Part shown: piece by piece, positions 35,200-46,384 of the stretch | Position numbering within the stretch: the first letter of the stretch is position 1 | Layout of the letters: every line of letters starts with the position of its first letter | DNA from: Megamerina dolium | Taxonomy: Eukaryota; Arthropoda; Insecta; Diptera; Megamerinidae | Length of the DNA stretch: 64,000 nucleotides | Assembly: GCA_963854835.1 (NCBI GenBank) | Contig: OY978527.1 | Location: 19,656,845-19,720,844 of the forward strand | Direction of reading: 5' to 3' | The notes under the pieces: model-generated | Databases searched by the model: none | The model's input: the letters and a program-made list of their open reading frames with translations, nothing else | Told to the model about the DNA's origin: nothing | Program-made: the position numbers and the translations under genes

Positions 35200-35700
35200 C
35201 TCATATCTCTTGTACAATCAAAGTGGACTACTTTAGGATTTCAGTCATAAATGAGCTATAATTTATCGAGATTATTTCTATAAATTTTGTTCGAAAAAAA
35301 AAATTTATATTTTTCAAATATCCAGGTATTTTGAATCGAGATCGTCATTCATATTTTGAGTCATTTTTGTGTAAGAATAGTTCTCTTAATAGAAGACCTT
35401 ATTCTCTGGTTTTCAACATGATTAATAAAAATTTGTAGCATGATTATATTTTTCCTTTAATAAAAATATAATTTATTAATTCCCAAAATTATCACAGTGG
35501 TGATCATCACGATCATCATTTTAATTCGATCATGCGTTCATCATTATTAATTAAGTAGTCAAATTTTTGCTTATTAAAAATACTTATTCTTATTTTAATG
35601 TTTATATATATTCCGTTATTATTTATATAAATAAATAATAACAGAATAAATGGGATTGATACTGTAGGTCTTCGAATTGATTACAATGCTTCACAAACTC
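35200..35700. other. AT-rich spacer
   Basis: No gene seen. GATCATCACGATCATCAT near 35500 may be a decayed edge of the adjacent minisatellite. Confidence 0.5.
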
Positions 35701-35706
35701 ATTAAA

Positions 35707-35925
35707 GAACACTACTATCACAACTAAAGGCCAGTACAATCATAACTAGAAATCACCACGGTCATAAGTGGAGATAACTACTATTACAAATAGGGGTCAA
35801 TACAATCACAACAATAGATCACTATAATCACAACTAGAAGTCACTATGATCGTCACTAGAGATCACAATAATCATAACTAGAGATCACTACAATTATATC
35901 TAGATATCACTACCACTTAAAAATA
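35707..35925 (+). repeat. Degenerate ~22-25 bp minisatellite
   Basis: Eight or nine diverged units of the type ATCACTACAATCATAACTAG / AGATCAC follow one another, for example AATCACAACTAGAAGTCACT, GATCGTCACTAGAGATCACA and AATCATAACTAGAGATCACT. Unit length varies by a few bases. It is non-coding. Confidence 0.75.
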
Positions 35926-35929
35926 ATAA

Positions 35930-36185
35930 TTATGTTATTAAACAAAATTTATTTATTCCTTCAACACAATCATTAGATAGCGATTTTTTTTGTAAGTAAT
36001 CATGATCGAAATTAAAGGTAACCTTTGCTTTAGAATAATATTTTTAAGTCTCACAATATTACTGAATATGATCACTATCAATATTGGAGATCACAATTAC
36101 ATAATGAGACTATCTTATATCAAGAAACAGCAAACATTTGAGAAATATATATTAACAATAACCCAGTACGATCATTATTAGATTC
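35930..36185. other. AT-rich spacer before copy B
   Basis: No gene. Contains one further isolated match to the minisatellite unit (ATCACTATCAATATTGGAGA near 36069). Confidence 0.5.
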
Positions 36186-36187
36186 TA

Positions 36188-37476
36188 AAGGGTTATCCAT
36201 TTCGAGGTTTCAAAAGTATAGGGCTAGAATTCGACATCTGTCAAACTGAGTTGTTAAAACAATTTCTTTCTTTTTCAGTTCAAAGTCTGACATTTGCGAA
36301 AATGGATAGCTTAACTATCGCACAACGCATTAAAATTGTAAAAACCTACTACAAAAATGGTGATTCTGCCACAGCCACATATCGTACTTTAAGAGGAGAT
36401 TATGGTTTACATAATCGTCCAACTACGCAAGCAATTGGCAAAATTGTGAAGAAATATGAAGAGATTGGATCGGTTACAGATATTGTAAGGCCTGTGCATC
36501 ATCGTTTCGCTCGTACCACCGAAAATATCGCTGCTGTAAGTGAAAGTGTTGCCGAAGACACGAATGTGTCGATTCCTCGTCGTTCTCAGGAATTAGGACT
36601 GTCTTACGGCACATTATGGCGTATTTTGCATTTGGATCTACACCTACATCCATATCAAATCCAGCTCACACAACAACTGAAGCCAGCTGACCATTCACAA
36701 CGTCGTAGATACGTCGAATGGGTACTTGAACAACAGGCGGTGGACGGCGATTTTTCGAACAAAATTTTCTTCAGCGACGAAGCTCATTTCTCACTCGGTG
36801 GGTATGTTAACAAACAAAATTGTCGTATTTGGGGTTCTGAGAATCCTCAAGTAATTGAAGAGAGGCCACTACATCCACAAAAAGTCACTGCTTGGTGCAC
36901 TCTTTGGTCCGGAGGTGTGATTGGACCTTACTTCTTCGAAAACGACGATGGAACGACTGTCACCGTCAATTCGGAGCGTTATGGTCATATGATAACCGAC
37001 TTTTTTTTGCCTGCTATTGAAGAATACGACTTAGAGAATATGTGGTTTCAACAAGACGATGCCACATGCCACACAACTCGAGCGAATATGGCTTTATTGC
37101 AAGAGAAATTTCTCGTCGTGGCGATATCAAGTGGCCACCATGATCATGTGATTTGACACCGCTTGACCTTTTTTTGTGGGGCTACGCGAAAGACCGTGTT
37201 TATGCAGATAAACCTTTAACTCTTGAGCACTTAAAATCCAACATTCGTCACGTTATGGTTGAGATACCGCCCAATATGTGTCAAAAAGTGGTCGAAAATT
37301 ACCTCAAAAGAATCGATTCTTGCAACAATTCGCGTGGTGGTCATTTAAATGATGTAGTATTTCACACATAATGTCAACGTTCAAACTTTATAATAAAAAA
37401 GAAATATCATGATAAAAAATATTTGATAATTGTTTTATTTACATTTACTTTTGAAACCGCAAAATGGATAACCCTT
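36188..37476 (+). mobile_element. Tc1/mariner-superfamily transposon, copy B
   Basis: 1289 bp. The left terminus is AAGGGTTATCCATTTCGAGG and the right terminus, on the other strand, AAGGGTTATCCATTTTGCGG. TA flanks are at 36186-36187 and 37477-37478. It is nearly the reverse complement of copy A, but carries about 17 extra bases, rich in pyrimidines and ending in CAG, upstream of the start (36262-36280). Confidence 0.9.
36302..37371 (+). pseudogene. Tc1/mariner-superfamily transposase, copy B (same frameshift)
   Basis: MDSLTIAQRIKIVKTYYKNG starts at 36302. The open frame of about 285 codons matches copy A except for scattered substitutions and one extra codon. It contains SIPRRSQELGLSYGTLWRIL, KIFFSDEAHFSLGGYVNKQN and MWFQQDDATCHTTRANMALL. 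It leaves frame at the same place as copy A and stops at 37154-37156. The remaining C-terminal part is open in another frame and ends at 37371 (TPLDLFLWGYAKDRVYADKP, ending in the stop before AATGTCAACG). Otherwise all three acidic residues are present. Confidence 0.85.
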
Positions 37477-37477
37477 T

Positions 37478-37634
<157 letters not shown>

Positions 37635-37639
37635 TTCGT

Positions 37640-37957
37640 CTCCAACGGATAATATTAAAAACCGTACCATTATTGCAACTATGACAACAACAATGCATTC
37701 TTATTACCTTTTAAAAGCGAAAGATATTTATGTATGGTATATATATTTAAATAAGAAAAATTAACTATCCAAATTATATCTATAATTGAAAAAGTATCTG
37801 GTAATTCTCCTACAGGCACAAGAGAGCAGCAGTAAGTTGACGTGAATACAATATAATCTAAAAGTGAAATTTCGAGAGATGCCAACACAGCGACATTAGC
37901 AGCATTAACAACAGTAACTGCCAAGAAAATTATGACACAAAACTATCCTTGAGACAG
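37640..37957. other. Intergenic DNA, no gene seen
   Basis: No coding or repeat similarity recognised up to the TAA target site of Harbinger H3. Confidence 0.5.
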
Positions 37958-38284
37958 TAATGCCGTGGTTATATTACCAATCAATTGAACGCCAATCATG
38001 GAGTTCATTTTCCGTCTCACTAATTTAGATTGTTGGATGGTTACAAATGATTGCTGGGACAGAGGTGTAATATTTTATCAAAATAATTGTGCTGTATCAA
38101 ATTTCAATTGATTTCATAATGGATACCGCGCTGAATAATTTGATAAAAACAGCAACCATATATGCTGAGATTGTGTGTTTTTGGAAAAATAATTGAGTTA
38201 ATAGAAAAAGTATCATCGAAAAATCGGCAAAAACATAAAACGACCAAGTGGGATATAAAAAAGGCGAAAGAAAACGAAGTGCAA

Positions 38285-38465
38285 ACGGCTCTTTCTCATT
38301 CCTGACAAAGGAATTACAACATAACGACTTCTGAGCCTTCAAAAATTACATGCGATGCGAAATTCCAGAACATCCTGAGGCTCATTGAAAAGGATATTAA
38401 AAAAAGTGAAACGCCAGTTGGAAATGCAATACCACCAGATCAACAACTGGCAGTGCTGGTGTGAA
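38285..38465 (+). pseudogene. Harbinger transposase N-terminal fragment (in H3)
   Basis: Across two frames the plus strand reads GSFSFLTKELQHNDF (stop) AFKNYMRC and then FQNILRLIEKDIKKSETPVG followed by NAIPPDQQLAVLV. This is the conserved stretch before the RFLATG block in PIF/Harbinger transposases. The sequence stops exactly there; all catalytic blocks are missing. The next 230 bp belong to the antisense MADF ORF. Confidence 0.7.
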
Positions 38466-38469
38466 TAGT

Positions 38470-38695
38470 TGTCAACTCTTTTCTATATTGACTTCAAAGG
38501 ACTGAAATTTTGGCCGGATATCATGTTTTCCTATATCGCTAACAATTTTAGACAATTGCTGTTGCATAGCATCGAGAGCCTGTTCCCGTTTTCCCGATTA
38601 GAATAACTTGGATTTCTTGTATCCCACAAACGTTCATAAATTTGCAGCAGAGTAATAAGTTCTTCAGTGAGAGGTTTGCTCCACGAAAACACCAT
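38470..38695 (-). pseudogene. MADF-domain ORF of Harbinger H3
   Basis: ATG at 38695 (minus) opens MVFSWSKPLTEELITLLQIY followed by ERLWDTRNPSYSNR. This matches the first half of a MADF (Myb/SANT-like) DNA-binding domain, with the characteristic L..iy.e...LWd..n..Y motif. Near 38600 a small indel shifts the frame, after which KREQALDAMQQQLSKIVSDI continues the domain. MADF proteins are recurrent accessory proteins of PIF/Harbinger elements. Read together with the convergent transposase fragment and the flanking terminal repeats, this is a transposon gene, not a host factor. Confidence 0.7.
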
Positions 38696-39113
38696 TTCTA
38701 AATAAAATAATAAATTTAAAGTTATAGAATTTCTTTGCTTAACGAGAAAATTCTCTCAATCAGCACATACATAGAATATAAAACAAACGCAAATAGCTTC
38801 CTTTAAAGGGACTTTATACAATTAATGTTTAAAATTTAATAATCCTTCGCAGTTGTCAACATAATAAACACGTAAATAATAACATGTATGTAGGCAATAT
38901 CCATAAAGCAATGTTGCATTATTTAGAAATATTTTTTCTCACATTTTCTTTTTCTCTATATAAAATAGAAATTGGTGAAATTGGTCTGATTGGTGTCGAG
39001 AACAGCAATCAGAACTGATTGACATGCATATGTTCATTTTTCATTTTGTATTGAAACCAAAAACAATTTTTTTGATTAGTGTTCAATTGACTGGTAATAT
39101 AACCACGGCATAA

Positions 39114-39530
39114 AGAACAAATAACCCCAGAACAGAAAAAAAGCAGGCCGAGTATAGCAAACACATATAAGAGTACCAAACTCATCAAGCTTGCAAAAAT
39201 ACAATTTACAAACAACTTTGGCGTACTTAGCCAGCGCGACGAAGCAAAGAGACATAAACAATAATAGCTGTGCAACCATAATCGAGTAAAATATTGCAGC
39301 TACTGTATTTACTTACCAGTGACAATGGATTTTGGTGCACACAGAAGAAAATAAAAATAATGGACAGAACTAAAATTAAACATGTATGTATGTGAGAGAG
39401 ATGCCGGTAAGCTCATACCTTGGTTGAGTTGATGTTCTGATTTTCCTGCTTCAATTACCGACTGCTTCTTGCTTTATAATAAAGTAAAATTGTTTAAATT
39501 TAACAGTTCTTAAATTAGAGAAATAAATAA
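39114..39530. other. Intergenic DNA, no gene recognised
   Basis: Nothing recognised between the right end of Harbinger H3 and the open frame at 39535. Minus-strand open frames overlapping 39009-39279 are hydrophobic but have no known motif. Confidence 0.45.
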
Positions 39531-39534
39531 TAAA

Positions 39535-39906
39535 TTATAAATATAAAAATCTACTTGTTGATGTTTTCGGGGTTGTTGATGTTGTAGTGGATGAGGCATT
39601 TCTCTTGATCCACTTATATGAGGTTAAGCTAATGTGATGTCCATCAGCTCGTTCATTTCGGGTGATATATTTTGCTGTTGTCATATTTTCCAATATCATA
39701 TTATTGTTATGGATAATTGATGACAATTCTTGTTGTTGTTGTCGCTGAGTTTCTTCCATTTGTTCCGCTTGATTAACAATTGTTGCTACTAATACGGTTG
39801 ATGTGATGGTGGTGCTGCTGATATTTGTGGTAGTTGTTGTATTCGCATTGGCACACTTTCCATCAACTTCCAAATTGTAAAGCCTTTCGTTGGTGGCCAA
39901 TACCAT
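39535..39906 (-). CDS. Hypothetical 123-codon ORF, possible host exon
   Basis: An uninterrupted frame from ATG (39906) to a stop at 39535. The N-terminal part MVLATNERLYNLEVDGKCAN is followed by Thr/Asn runs (ANTTTTTNISSTTIT), a hydrophobic VLVATIVNQAEQMEE segment, a Gln run (QRQQQQELSS) and a Ser/Thr-rich end (NASSTTTSTTPKTSTSRFLY). Homopolymer-rich segments of this kind are typical of fly regulatory or neural genes, and the codon composition is less AT-driven than surrounding chance frames. I recognise no domain, and no promoter or clear splice donor was found. It may be an unannotated exon, a gene-derived fragment or chance. Confidence 0.3.
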   Translation of the reverse strand: MVLATNERLYNLEVDGKCANANTTTTTNISSTTITSTVLVATIVNQAEQMEETQRQQQQELSSIIHNNNMILENMTTAKYITRNERADGHHISLTSYKWIKRNASSTTTSTTPKTSTSRFLYL

Positions 39907-39909
39907 TGC

Positions 39910-40085
39910 TCAAAGTAGATGTTTAAATCAAATTTTGATTTATTTCATTATTTTTCGTTATCGGACGAAATTCCGTATTGAAACGAAAGAGAACAGCACA
40001 TACTAAGTCACAAACTAATTGTTTTTTGTTGTATTTTATTTCGTACAAAATAAATATGTATGCACTTCATTACAAAAATCCTCGG
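39910..40085. other. AT-rich spacer
   Basis: Nothing recognised. Confidence 0.4.
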
Positions 40086-40088
40086 GAT

Positions 40089-41035
<947 letters not shown>

Positions 41036-41037
41036 TA

Positions 41038-41445
41038 CATTCTGTCAAATAAGTACCCGGAAATCGGAAATTCTCATTTTTAATTTTCCCTCTGAGAATA
41101 TTTTAAAAAGGTTGGCACAACTGTCAGCCACTATTCTGTGAATTTTTATTGCTATGCGTCATTTAGTTTGGTTACGGCGTCATTAGGAACAAGTCAACCT
41201 TTTGTGTGCGTTGCGATTTTTACTATGGATAAAAATATCGAACAAAGAGCTTGTGTGAAATTTTGTGTTTCAAACGAAATTTCTTGTGCCAACACGTTGG
41301 AAATGTTAAAAAAAAACATTTGGTGATTCAACCATGTCGAAAACAAGTTTACGATTGCTATAAATCGTTCAAAGAGGGGCGAGAAGAAATATTCTCAGAG
41401 GGAAAATTAAAAATGAGAATTTCCGGGTACTTATTTGACAGAATG
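41038..41445 (+). mobile_element. mariner-derived MITE, copy F1
   Basis: 408 bp between TA dinucleotides (41036-41037, 41446-41447). The terminal inverted repeats are about 55-58 bp, beginning CATTCTGTCAAATAAGTACC, with a 7-bp insertion (GGAAATC-like) in the left one. The interior retains the start of a mariner transposase: ATG at 41225, MDKNIEQRACVKFCVSNEIS then NTLEMLKK, and KQVYDCYKSFKEGREE in another frame. It is therefore an internally deleted mariner that kept the first helix-turn-helix. Confidence 0.9.
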
Positions 41446-41449
41446 TACT

Positions 41450-41890
41450 ACATCACCCATACTTAGTTGGATCTGCTTAGGTAAAACAATATTTTCTCTT
41501 TTCTTTTTTGTGTGTTTTACTTAGCTAAATAAGCTACAACAATATCACACAAAATATTGGATACTCCATATATTACTCGGTCTCCGATTTCTAACTCCAA
41601 CAATTGTAACATTGATTGTATACATACAAACACACAGGAATATTTATATCTTTGGCGGTATTCTTTGTGGTTACATATTTTTTCCTTACATTTGCTCCGT
41701 ATTTGCAATTCTCTCAATTCGCTGCCTCTCACTCTCAATATTTACAATAATTATTCTCATAATTGTGAGCGCCAATAATTGCAATTATTTTATTGCACAC
41801 ATGTATAGACCCTCATAGCTCTTGTATTGTGTTTGTACAATTACATTAACTCCACATACGTAAAACATGATATTAGGGCGACTCAATAGA
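41450..41890. other. AT-rich spacer, no gene seen
   Basis: Nothing recognised. Confidence 0.45.
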
Positions 41891-41900
41891 TTTTTCGTGA

Positions 41901-42015
41901 TCTATTACATAAACCATCACGTTATAATAAGTAAATCATTGCGGCTCAATTTTTTTTTCCTTTACTGATTTATTACATAAATCATTACGTTATAATAAAT
42001 GAATCATTGCGAGTA
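41901..42015 (+). repeat. Imperfect ~65-bp tandem duplication
   Basis: TATTACATAAACCATCACGT through AAATCATTGCGG (41903-41945) is repeated with few changes as TATTACATAAATCATTACGT through GAATCATTGCGA (41971-42011). It lies just upstream of the BEL gag remnant and could be part of a degraded LTR. Confidence 0.7.
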
Positions 42016-42319
42016 ACTGTGCGTAATTTCATTTAAATACTGAAAAATAAATTTCATAAAAATTACACGTTGTGCGTGTAAATATAATTGAACTCTTTCG
42101 AGTTTGGACAAAACGATACGGAATTGTTTTAAATGGAAATGATCAATTTCTATAAGTTTTATTACGGTGGCATCCTGCCAATCTTCTACAGGATTAACTT
42201 AAGTAAAGATTACGTCACTGAGAAGAATCGAGCAATTCTTGGTTCCAATTCTTCTATTTCAACTATTCGATTACTGTAATTCTACGGATTGCGCGTATTT
42301 AATATTTTACCATTATCAT

Positions 42320-43140
42320 GGCGGACATCAAACGTTTTAACGCCGCTGAGGAAATAAACGAAACCGATACCTATTTCCAATTTAAAAACACGGACACTCG
42401 CAGTACATACGCTCTCGGAGTTTAAAAAAAGGTATTCGAGGCGGTATGGAGTGATTTAAAATCGGCATGTCAATCCACTATCTCTCAGAAAGTTGAAGCC
42501 GCTAACATCGAGCAGATTAAATCTAAGTATAAAAATTCTAAACTATATTATGTTTGTTGCCTAGCCAATATTAACGCGCACCTTTACAATTTGACGGTTA
42601 TCATGTCGTCTTCAGTTGCTACGCCAGCTCATAGTACTCTCTTCCCGCGATTCAACTTCCACCATGCAATACCGCATATTTTTCAGGAGACTATGTGTCG
42701 TGGCCTAGTTTTCGTGATATGTTCCCTGCATTATACCGGAACCATGCTGGGTTATCACCATATTATTACCGTATGAAAATCCCTGGCGTTAAATGTACAA
42801 TATTTACTACACTTTCTTGAAATAGGTCAACAATCGTACGGACACGCACCCGAAACCCTTTTGGATTCTATACGAGTCAAGAAATTGTGAAAAGCATCTT
42901 CGGTTCCGGTACTTCCACCAATCAGACATCTCTTTTTTCTGCATTTTTGCGTATTCTACATAATTGCACGTACAGAGTCCATACAGTACCGAGTATCATT
43001 TCATTATTGCTGTACTTCCGTGGATCGTGTTAAAGCAGCAGTTCTTACGAATTTCGTCGTTAATCTATTTGAAAACCCATTCTTCAGTGAAGCTACGCTG
43101 ACAAAATATGGGTTCATATCATCTAATACCTAGTCGTACG
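42320..43140 (+). pseudogene. BEL/Pao gag remnant
   Basis: ATG at 42320 gives MADIKRFNAAEEINETDTYF, continuing with one stop to FEAVWSDLKSACQSTISQKV. Further on, in other frames, FQLPPCNTAYFSGDYVSWPS and FRDMFPALYRNHAGLSPYYY match the LPxFxGxYxxWPxFRDxFxALY block of BEL/Pao gag. The remainder to about 43140 (IPSIISLLLYFRGSC-like pieces) is too decayed for a confident call. It is not the same copy as the element at 12880, but belongs to the same superfamily. Confidence 0.65.
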
Positions 43141-43149
43141 TCAACTAGA

Positions 43150-43980
43150 GGCCTCTCTATTAGGTGTGTTAACTACGTTGACACGCTGTCATGCTGTCAC
43201 GAAACGCAGAGTTTCACATTCTAGCTAAGTCTAGAAAAAATGTTGCTTAATTCATATTAGAAGGATAATTTCATTACTTACAATGAGAATAGAAATAACC
43301 ACTTACTAAAAGATGCAAAGTTCTTAATACTTACAGTTGATGAGACAATATGCCTTCTGCGAAAGTGCGATTTATGAGTCAACTGTTTGGTGACATCCCA
43401 TACTCTTACAGAGCGCCACAGCAAGAACGTTGGCAAGTTCGTCAAGAAAACCCCATTCCGTGCTTCACTATCGATATCACTATTTATCCCTTCTTCTACT
43501 GGCTCCACAAATTTATTGTCGCGGAAATGCGATACTCCCACATTATGTAGCAACGTTTTGTCAGATTCTTCAATCCTGATCCTCATACGCATCCCTCTCT
43601 CATTTTGTTCAGTTATCCTATCTGAACATTTGAATTGTCTGAATACTACGTCAATGAAACTATGCACTGGTATAGATTACATGCGTATGAAGATCCCCAG
43701 GTTTTAAGTTTACACTATTTGCTACAATACATTTTCATGAGCCTAGTTAACTATCGTGCGATCATGAACCCGGATCAATATTATCAATAGTCGTAAACCA
43801 GATGTGAGAGAAAGGTAAATCAACGTAGTTGAGAAACCTGTAGTTGGAAACCTCGAGTTAAGATATTCCTTCCTACTAAGAAGTCGAATAGACTGCTACT
43901 TGAGGATGTGTTCAATCTGGAAGATTCACTTTCTTGCATACAGTTCACTTTCGTCTCGTAAAGCACTGCTGCTTTGCATC
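43150..43980. other. Decayed sequence, possibly more BEL/Pao
   Basis: Plus-strand frames such as 43350-43550 and 43387-43707 are open and less AT-rich than their surroundings, but I recognise no motif. AATATTATCAATAGT at 43777-43791 is repeated inverted at 44175-44189. Confidence 0.4.
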
Positions 43981-43983
43981 TGC

Positions 43984-44174
43984 TGCAAAGTTCTTTTAGA
44001 AGCTTTTTCATGGCAAGTTGTTACTGTCGGAAGAATTGCCAATTGCTTGCCGACAGGTGGGTACCGCTCGAAAGAAAAATCTTTTCGATATTAAATTTGT
44101 TATGCATGAGCCGGGGATTGAACCACGACCTACAGATCAGAAGGCCAACACACTAACCACTGAGCCACGGCACC
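43984..44174 (-). repeat. tRNA-derived SINE, 3'-truncated (copy F)
   Basis: The reverse complement starts GGTGCCGTGGCTCAGTGGTT (A box), has GTCGTGGTTCAATCCCCGGC (B box) and runs to CATGAAAAAGCTTCTAAAAG, where it stops. The 3' body and tail are missing. Confidence 0.9.
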
Positions 44175-44189
44175 ACTATTGATAATATT

Positions 44190-44965
44190 CTTACATTTTC
44201 TACTAATCTTCATTTCAACGTAAAAGGCAAGTATGTATGAAGTTAAGGATTAATTGTTCGAAAAAGCCTTTTTGGAAACAGTATGCGGATCGAGTACTAT
44301 TCTGGACGTTGGAATGTTCTCTAATTCTACGTTTCTGAATTATATATTTATTTGAATTACCTCCCTCATTATTACTTACTTGCTATTAATTTGAAGTTGT
44401 ATTATTTAAAATTTTTAAATTTACTTTAAATTTAGTTTGAAAATATTTCCTTATCTTTTTATTACTATTATTTTTTATCGTTTATAATTATATTTTTTTA
44501 TTGTTCTCATTTCTTTTTCACGCACGCTTCTTGTGATTAGGGGTGAGTGGGCGATCTGGCATCACCGATTATGCCAGTCCTCCACTCACTTCTACTATTT
44601 CCCACTCCTCTCTCTCTCTCTCATTTATTTTACGCTATCCCAGGTCCTTCATACTTTTTATATTTATTATGTTATTGATCTATAAGAAGTAAAGTAGAAA
44701 CCAGTGCGCGGTTTATTTGTTTTATGCTTTGCATTTTTCCTAATTATAAATTATAAATTAATATAAATAGTGATTGTATATCGCAAATTGTGAATAAATA
44801 CAAACAATAGGTTACAAAAAGTTTCTGTATATCGTGATTTGTGAGTAAATGCAAACATGTGCAATATATCCGTGTATATGCACAAAGTTCAGAAATATTG
44901 CAGTAACGTAATCGTTTAATTTAATCATTTGATAAGGAACGAAATACAATTCGTGAAATTTCCCA
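44190..44965. other. Non-coding, possible LTR remnant
   Basis: No ORF. TGTGATTAGGGGTGAGTGGG at 44532 with GATCTGGCATCACC, a CT-rich run and GTGCGCGGTTT has the look of a solo LTR edge, but I found no partner copy in the window, so this is only a suggestion. Confidence 0.3.
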
Positions 44966-44969
44966 GACT

Positions 44970-45945
44970 GACGAAAATGGGTATCTGGTCACGTGTGTCC
45001 AGAGCATACTGAGTCTGAGGGAACACTTCTCCACGTTACTGAATGGCGATGCTGCGAACAATTCCACCAGTGGAGGAAATTGCCCGAACTCGCCAATTAC
45101 GGATGATAGTCTTGACGTTTCCCCATCCGACCATTACGAGGTTAAAACAGCCATAATGAGGCTGAATAACAATAAAGTAGCAGGCGCAGATGGCCTGCCG
45201 AGTTGTTTAAGACCGGCGGCGATGAGCTGCTTACCTGCACGCACCAGCTCATAAGCAGAATATGGTCGGACGAGAGCATGACCGATGATTGGAGTCTCAG
45301 TGTTCTCTGCCCCATACATAAGAAAGGAGACCGCACAATTTGCGTCAACTACCGTGGCTTAAGTCTCCTGAGCACCGCATACAAGGTCTTATCGAGCGTA
45401 TTGTGTGAAAAATTGAAGCCTACGCTCAGCAACCTGATTGGATCTTATCTGTGTGGCTTCAGACCGAATAAATCCACCATCGATTAAATTTTCACATTAC
45501 GCCAAAGCCTAGAAAAGACCCAAGAAAAGCAAATCGACACACATCACCTATTCGTCGATTATGAAGCCGTTTTCGACAGTCCGATAAGGGATTACCTCTA
45601 CACAACTATGTCTGAATTTGGTATACCTGCAAAACTCATTCGAATTTGCAGAATGACATTGCTTAACTCTCGTTGTGCAGTGAAAATTGGGAAGGACCTC
45701 ACCGCACCCTTTAATACCGAACGAGGTTTCGAATCAATGTGATTCGTTATCGTGTGACTTCATCATCCATATTATGGAGAAAATCATGCTGCTGGCGTAT
45801 GCCGACGATATTGATATAATTGGTATCAACTCGCGAGCAGTCAGTGCATCATTCTCTGAATTTGAACGAGAGTCACATTACGGTCTTACGGTAAACGGTG
45901 AACGAGGGCAAGACGAAGTACGTAGTGTCTACAAATAAAAAGTCC
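44970..45945 (+). pseudogene. Non-LTR reverse transcriptase fragment (same family as 13.8-15.1 kb)
   Basis: Plus-strand frames read GYLVTCVQSILSLREHFSTL and AIMRLNNNKVAGADGLP. After a frame change come ELFKTGGDELLTCTHQLISR, SLSVLCPIHKKGDRTICVNY, GFRPNKSTID (stop), FVDYEAVFDSPIRDYLYTTM and, in a later frame, LLAYADDIDIIGINSRAVSA with the intact YADD box. This copy therefore extends further 5' than the 13.8 kb copy, into the RT N-terminal block, and is truncated 3' near 45945. Between GF and MEK about 60 bp around the GFRQGD block are damaged. Inactive. Confidence 0.85.
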
Positions 45946-46231
45946 CGGCATGTCCATATGCATCTGTTTGTCCAACTGTGAACTGAAAAAAAAAGCCGAC
46001 AAGAATAACCACTTCTTAAAAAGAAAATTTCAGAAAGAATCCGTTCAGAAAAACAACAGCAAACAAACATCACCCAGACCGGCACGACGATCACCATCTT
46101 AGCAGCTCACTAGCATTCCTATACAGTCCGTACAGTATGTCTATACCAGAACAGAAATGTGACTCACTGTCCGTGAATTAATTTCTTTATTTAACTTTAA
46201 TTATAATTTCCATTGGGTAAACAACCCATTG

Positions 46232-46380
46232 TAAATTGACATGCTATGTTTCGCTATTTGCCAATTTCACTCTCTCTCTCTCTCTCTCTCCTCCTTTTCC
46301 TTTTCTACTTGCTATTCCTTTTATATCGTATCATTCTCATTCTGGTTCTGCCTCTTTTTAAAAGGACAGTGCGCGCATTT
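46232..46380 (+). repeat. Direct repeat, left copy (LTR-like)
   Basis: TGCTATGTTTCGCTATTTGC, a CT-run, TACTTGCTATTCCTTTTATA, CGTATCATTCT and AAAAGGACAGTGCGCGCATT recur at 47319-47455. It abuts the BEL pol remnant directly. Probably LTR-derived. Confidence 0.75.
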
Positions 46381-46384
46381 TTGT

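Larger units (their letters stand above)
37961..39110. mobile_element. PIF/Harbinger derivative H3 with intact ends
   Basis: 1150 bp. The terminal inverted repeats are about 38 bp and nearly identical: TGCCGTGGTTATATTACCAA on the left and, from the other strand, TGCCGTGGTTATATTACCAG on the right, both continuing TCAATTGAAC. A perfect TAA duplication flanks it (37958-37960 and 39111-39113). It contains the N-terminal part of a Harbinger transposase on plus and a MADF-domain ORF on minus, joined tail to tail by an internal deletion. It probably needs another copy for movement. Confidence 0.9.

Noticed and set aside
35707..35925. CRISPR-like array
   Set aside because: The units are contiguous and degenerate without unique spacers. 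This is a minisatellite.
38470..38695. Host MADF transcription-factor exon
   Set aside because: It lies inside terminal inverted repeats with a TAA duplication and faces a Harbinger transposase fragment, so it is better explained as the accessory gene of the transposon. It is also frameshifted.
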